A DNA stretch of 64,000 nt, taken from assembly GCA_039720395.1 (NCBI GenBank), contig CM077833.1, positions 9,625,036 through 9,689,035 on the forward strand, written 5' to 3'. The stretch comes from Liquidambar formosana (Eukaryota; Streptophyta; Magnoliopsida; Saxifragales; Altingiaceae). A program made the translations under genes and the position numbers. The notes below the pieces were generated by a model. That model ran no database searches. It was not told where the DNA came from and worked only from the letters and a program-made list of their open reading frames with translations. Shown in pieces: positions 58,650 through 64,000 of this stretch. Each line of letters opens with the position of its first letter. Within the stretch, counting starts at the first letter, position 1.

Positions 58650-61600
58650 TGTCACACCCCATTTTTGTCACCTTAGCTAGGACGTATCATTTCATGTAGG
58701 ATTTTGAGTCCTTTTTTAGTCTAGTCTTTTGCATTGAGTTTCTATGGCATTGAATATCATGTGTATGAATTTTGAAGTGATTTGGAGTTCATTTCAATAG
58801 TCAATAAGAACTTTTGCGACTTTAAGGGCATAATCGTCTTTTAAGCCGTATATTTTCCATTTGACTTTGGAATGAATCTCGAGTCATTCCATTGAGTTCA
58901 TATGGTTATATAGAGTCCATATATAGGTTCAATTTCATGAATTAATGGTTTAAGATCAATTCGGCTCGTAATAGTTCGGGTTAGCTAAAAGACCCTTTCT
59001 TGGTTTGCTCAAATTGACTCATAAGACCCAACCAATTTTCTCTCATTTAACTTCAATTGGGTTTTATTTATGTCCTAAACATGTTTAGAAAGATCAATTT
59101 TCGATTGGGAAAGCATTCGGTTCGACCTTGTGTATAAACCCAGCTTAGTGACGGTGAAGCACCATGGTTAACCACCTTTGTAAAACCTAACCATGCACCC
59201 ATGGTTGAGGATTTTTGTCCTAAAATGCCTAAAAATGTGTTCCCTTTCGAAACACAGTCGTTTTGGCTTTTATTTCGTTAAAATCGGACTTAATTTGAAG
59301 ATTTTAGGACTTCTGAAGCAAGTAGAAGTCGAAACCGAAGCGGAAATAGGAGGGCCTCGGATAACCGTCCGGGGCTGGACGGTCAGCCGTCCAAGCCCAG
59401 AAGGCTAACCGTCCAGGCCTAGTTGGTCACCCGAGGAATCCTCTTTTAACTCGAACTCTGACTCTATCTTCCCTCTTTTGACGGTTTCCTCCGCCAAAAC
59501 AACTTGTCTGAGCTTAGGAGTGTGTAGGTTTGAGTTGTTTGAGCACCAAGAGAGTCTCTAATAGCCCTAGGATCATTATTTAATGAATTAATCCTAGCCA
59601 TTGGTTTAGGGGGTCAGTTCTCTATATAAAGGACATGATATTCAGCACATAGGAGGAGGTTAATTGCACTTTACATTAAGAGAGAGAGGGAGCTATGAGT
59701 TTGGAGAGCTAGAAGGACTTCAAGAGGAGGCTCTTCAACCCCAAGCAAGCAAGGAAACAAGAGGTTTGAAGACAAAGAAGAGTCTACAAGAGGTAAGCCT
59801 ATCCCTTTAATGCTGAACATGAATTTCTGCTTCTCCTTCTTCTCTTTCTTCTTCTTCTGTTAAGATAGCTATGGTGCATGCAATTGCTCTTCTTATGGAT
59901 GGAATTCAATGTTTATGTGATGTTATATGAATGATTTTAGGATAGTTTATGGCTTTATATGCTTGATAATCCTTGGTTTACTAAGGATTTGATAGCCTTA
60001 TTCGTTCTATCCTCTTAAATCATGCATAGTTCACATGTTTAGGTTGCTGTGATTGTTATCATGAATTGATGCTCCTGTTAGTTAATATATATGATATGAA
60101 TGATATTCATGATAATTTGAGCATATCTTAGAGTCGTTTCATAGGTTTTAATGCATAGTTGTGAGATTAGGGTTTCGATAACCCTGAAATCGTATAGGTC
60201 TTATACAGCATGCTTAGCTTAGCTTTTTGAGTTGTTGCTCATCATAGTCATTCTATATATGCTGCATATAGTTGAATCATGTTAGGTTTGCATTCATGTA
60301 GTGGGTTTTATAGGGTTTTTGGAGACATTATCCTTTTTTAAGGATAATTATCCTTTTCATTGAGTGAGGTTTTGCATGAGAGTCTTCTGTGATGTGTTTA
60401 AGCATGAAATCACTTCTATTGTGTTCTAGGGTACATATTTTACGTAGGATATGCTGATTGCACCTCCCCATAACGACTTTCTTACGTGAAATTATCCTAG
60501 GATAGTTTCGCTTAAGAAAGCTCGCTGTAGGGAGGCCTATTTTCATATTTTACATGAAATATCATCTTTTTGGTTAGAATATGCTTTGTTATCATGTTTA
60601 TTGATATTATTGGAGTCTCTTATGCTTGTTAGTGGGTCTTTGGTAGGTTTTTTATGCATGTTAGTCGAGTCATTGCATGTAGGATTGAGTTAGAGTCCTT
60701 AGTTATTCATTATTCTTGTTGTTTGCATGATTAATGGATAATTTTAGGCCTTGTCAAGTTTCTGTCCAGATTAGTGTTTTGCTTTCTTTGTATGATTTTG
60801 TGCACTTGTAAGGGTGCAAACAGGTACAATGCTTGTCCTATTGCAAATAGGGCTGCTATGGTCTGAAATGGCTAATGTTTGGAGCTTGTGCGCTCAGGTA
60901 AGTAGGGTTTGAAGGTGCCCCAATTCACCTTTCTTTTTCTTTCTTTTCTCTTCTCCCTCCTAGGGTTACTTCTTAATACAAGTCTATGGTTTTAATTAAA
61001 GGTTTCCTTCAATAATAAATTCTGTTTTTTTTATCAAGGTCTCCATTTTGTGGAAGTTTTCCTAAATTCAAACTTGTTTATTCAATTCTCTTTCAAATGA
61101 GGAAACCTAGGGTTTTTACCATGGGTTTGTATTAGGTTGTAACCTTATTCTTTTCGAACTACGTGGACTTTGATCCATGTATTTCACTGCATGGTACGTA
61201 GGCGTTCTTCGTGAGGCTCAAGTCCGTTCTAGGATCTAAGTATCCTAGGCTTTTCTTTTCTTTTCTTTTTTTTTTTTCTGTTTTGTTTTATTTAAGTGAT
61301 TGTGCATGAGATGATTAGATGGAATATATGATATGCATGCTGCCTTGTGATGATATATGATGATATTTGAGTGGAAAAGATCTTAAGTTAGCCCAATCAA
61401 ATTAAGAGACCAACTCGAGTGATATGGGTGCCTATGGGCTTTTGCCCAGAACCTTCCCATGTCGTAACTTAGCCCCCGAATCCAATTTTCTGGTTTCAAA
61501 GACTATGCTTTTCCTTTAATGGAGTCATGTGGTTTTGAAAATAAAACATTTTTGTGGTTTTCCTCTTTTCCCTAAAAAATGAGGTGGCGACTCCCTTTTT

Positions 61601-61671
61601 GTTTGTTGTCTTTCATACCTATTATCATTTTTGCCAAACCCTTGTGGGCCGCGCTTTTTCGTGGGTTCACA
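58650..61671 (+). mobile_element. GyB2 solo gypsy LTR
   Basis: 3022 bp from TGTCACACCCC to GGGTTCACA with perfect GTATG duplications (58645-58649, 61672-61676). The unbroken site is seen in C1 near 25945 (ACAGGTATGTTTCGCC). It is related to the GyB1 LTRs but about 390 bases longer. Landmarks: palindromic block 59354-59436, TATA in imperfect arms 59617-59634, a GAACTACGTGG ... TACGTAGGCG motif at 61156-61204. Confidence 0.95.
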
Positions 61672-61676
61672 GTATG

Positions 61677-64000
61677 TTTCGCTAAATATATACCTCACAT
61701 TATAGTTTCTTGGTATATACCAGTTTAGGCACCCTATGATATCTCTATATGTGATAGTTTCAAGTAATGTCTTTAATATGGGTAGCTCCTACATGTCTAC
61801 AGCCAGGTACCCACATTAAGGGACGTTAGATGATCCTATAATGATGGAAGGCAATGAAGAATCCATTCCCTAATGTATTCTCCATTTCCAACTTAATATT
61901 AAAAGAGAGGGGTTTTAAGGGTCTCATCAAATTAACTAATCTAACATACATCTCATGCATTTAAATAAATATATATATAACAACATTATATATAATCCAA
62001 TCATCGATATTAGTCCCAATAAGGTGACATATAACGATCTTTTGATTTGGAGCTATCTCTATTAATCTCATTAAAAGCTCCCACTATGATGATTATGGAC
62101 TTTAAGAAGATTCAATCCAAACCAATGAATTGAATCTAAGGTCTAAGGTGGGTGTAGGTGATCGTAAAACATTCATTCGAAACATATCATGTACTCTTGA
62201 AAATCTTCTCCAAGCTTTCAAGTCCTTCAATCTCCTCAATTAGCTTCATGGTCTCCACCATAGGCTTATTGGGCTCCACCATGCTCCTTTAGGTCCACCA
62301 TGCTCCTTAGTGCGCTCTCGATTACATAACATTTACATAATTTAAAGAAAGGGATACATAAGGGGCCGGGAATGTGGGGTACATAAGAGAATGATAGAGA
62401 GAGAGAAGAAGGTGGCATGCAAGCCCCAAATAAATAATACATCACCAAAAATTAACAACTCTTGAAAAAATTATACAATCCATTCGTAAGACGGCCAATC
62501 ACAATTGGTTTAAGGGGTATAGTCCATAATCATCATCCATCCATAACCATACAATCATATTGCATAATAAAGGAAATAACTGTAAGCAATAAACATATGG
62601 GCATTCATGGTAACTCTATTGATTGGTTTTCATTAATCTCATTAATGTGTCCTAATCTTATTAGGAGATGCATAAGTTCCTGAATTAATTAAGTCTTAAC
62701 AATTAAGACATTTAGTTTCAATTAATCAAATCAATTGAAACATTTAAAGTCCCCTAATTGAACACTAATATCAAATATTAGGGTTTCTTTAATTAAACAA
62801 AACAATTTCATTTAATTAAAAATTCCAGATTTTAATTTAATCCTAAATTGTGTTTTAAACCATTTAAAACATTATAAAATTAATCACCATTAATTAAATA
62901 ATCAATTTCGGAATTATATAAAATCATTTTATTAATTAATTACTGCATTAGGGTTTCCTAAAACCCTAAACCCTAAATGCATTAACTCTAAACCCTAAGT
63001 GTAACCCTAATGCATTAAATGCCTTATGATTGGTCAATTAATGACCAATCATTTAAACCCTAGGTTTATACGGTATTAATGATTAGGATTAGGGTTTAAT
63101 TAATGCCACCTAAGATATTAATTACACCTAATTAATATGCACTAATTAGGGTTTCTAAAACCCTAAACCTTAAACCTGTTAAATGCCAATGATTAATTAC
63201 TAAACCATTAATGATCATGATTGGTCATTAATGACCAATCATTTAACCCTAGGTTAGACACATTAATTACTAGGTTTAGTTATTAATTAATGCATTAATA
63301 GAATTAGGGTTTAATTAATATTAATTAGGGTTTCCTAAACCCTAAACCCTAGACATCATAAATGCACTTAATTATACCCTAATGATTAATAACCATGGTT
63401 GGTCAATTAATGACCAATCATTAAACATTTTAATTAAGGTAATTAATAGTCAATTAGGGTTTTTAATTAATGCAATTAATGAATTAGGGTTTCATCATTA
63501 ATGGGAATTAGGGTTTCATCATAAACCCTAAGGCTGCCGCCACATTGGTGGGCTGCCATGGCCTGGCAAGGCTGCCATGGCTTGGCCAGGCCATGGGAGG
63601 CCATGGCCAGCAAAGGGAAACTCAAGCCAAGGTGTGGGCCAAGCCCATGGACACGTGTGGAGTGGCCAAGAGAGCTGTCTTCTTCAAAGAACATTAGGGT
63701 TTCAAGAACCTAGTGCTGGCACCACCATTGGAGGACCTCCAAGGTCACAAAAGTTTCTAAAACTTAATCAATTCGACTCCACCAACAAAACCAGCTTTTG
63801 TATCATGTCCCTACATGAATTAATAAGCTAATTGAAGTGGTTTGGATGATCAAATCATCCCCAATTGTTCTAAACAATTCAAGAACAGTAGGCTGTCCAG
63901 AATTTGACAGCACACTGTACCTGATCACAAATTGATTTAAAACCCAGCAAGATGATTAATTCAGGTTACCAAATTATTTTTCCTAGCATCCTACATGTCT
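61677..64000 (-). mobile_element. C3 leader, distal part
   Basis: Continuation of the C3 leader after GyB2, running off the window, so the 5' LTR is not seen. It aligns in reverse complement with 49100-51390 of C4. It has palindromes with ATGATTGGTCA / TGACCAATCAT arms at 63026-63052, 63217-63242 and a variant at 63395-63421, AAACCCTAA-rich stretches, and a GC-rich CCATGG-repeat segment at 63530-63610. Confidence 0.85.

Overview
This is an intergenic stretch of a plant nuclear genome, almost certainly a large-genome eudicot. Nearly all of it is transposable element. I see no intact cellular gene, no rRNA or tRNA gene and no CRISPR array. The plant assignment rests on the element types: Tat/Ogre-like Ty3/gypsy pol, Ty1/copia elements primed from initiator-Met tRNA, a Helitron, a SINE, and plant mobile domain (PMD) coding sequence with short GT-AG introns.

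Layout. 1-5050: the 3' end of a plus-strand gypsy element (GyA), whose LTR is split by a solo copia LTR (2574-4223, TSD TGATG). 5545-5686: a SINE with a 17-bp TSD. 6264-7917: an inverted solo copia LTR (TSD TCTTA). 8978-10934: a probable Helitron loaded with purine and pyrimidine tandem repeats. 13123 to about 14810: minus-strand gypsy LTR-like sequence. 14871-19315: two decayed plus-strand genes, a four-exon PMD gene and an intronless PMD-like (DUF7745-type) gene. They lie antisense between the LTR-like sequence and the pol of a minus-strand Tat/Ogre-type element (G1, pol at 19735-21043).

21044-64000 is a stack of nested insertions, mostly resolved by 5-bp target duplications and by uninterrupted copies elsewhere in the window. 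C1 (copia, minus) is in G1 pol. C3 (copia, minus, starts 26523 and runs past the window end) is in the C1 leader. C2 (copia, minus) is in the 3' LTR of C3 (TSD CAACG/CAACA). GyB1 (gypsy, minus, 30294-41264, TSD TAACT, gag but no pol) is in C2. C4 (copia, plus, 46586-56292, TSD AGTAG) and GyB2 (solo gypsy LTR, plus, 58650-61671, TSD GTATG) are in C3. A tandem duplication of LTR segments lies at 41569-45654.

How it works together. The copia copies share defects (broken pol, missing RT and RNase H segments), yet C4 has almost identical LTRs, so they were probably moved by proteins from another element. The LTRs keep more structure than the coding regions. TATA boxes often sit inside inverted repeats that differ between families. 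A second palindrome upstream shows paired base changes. A strong splice donor near the LTR end faces a splice acceptor just before gag. The gypsy LTRs and the two antisense genes share a GC-rich palindromic block that ends in CCCGAG. These regulatory patterns, together with the antisense two-gene PMD cargo, are the most unusual content.
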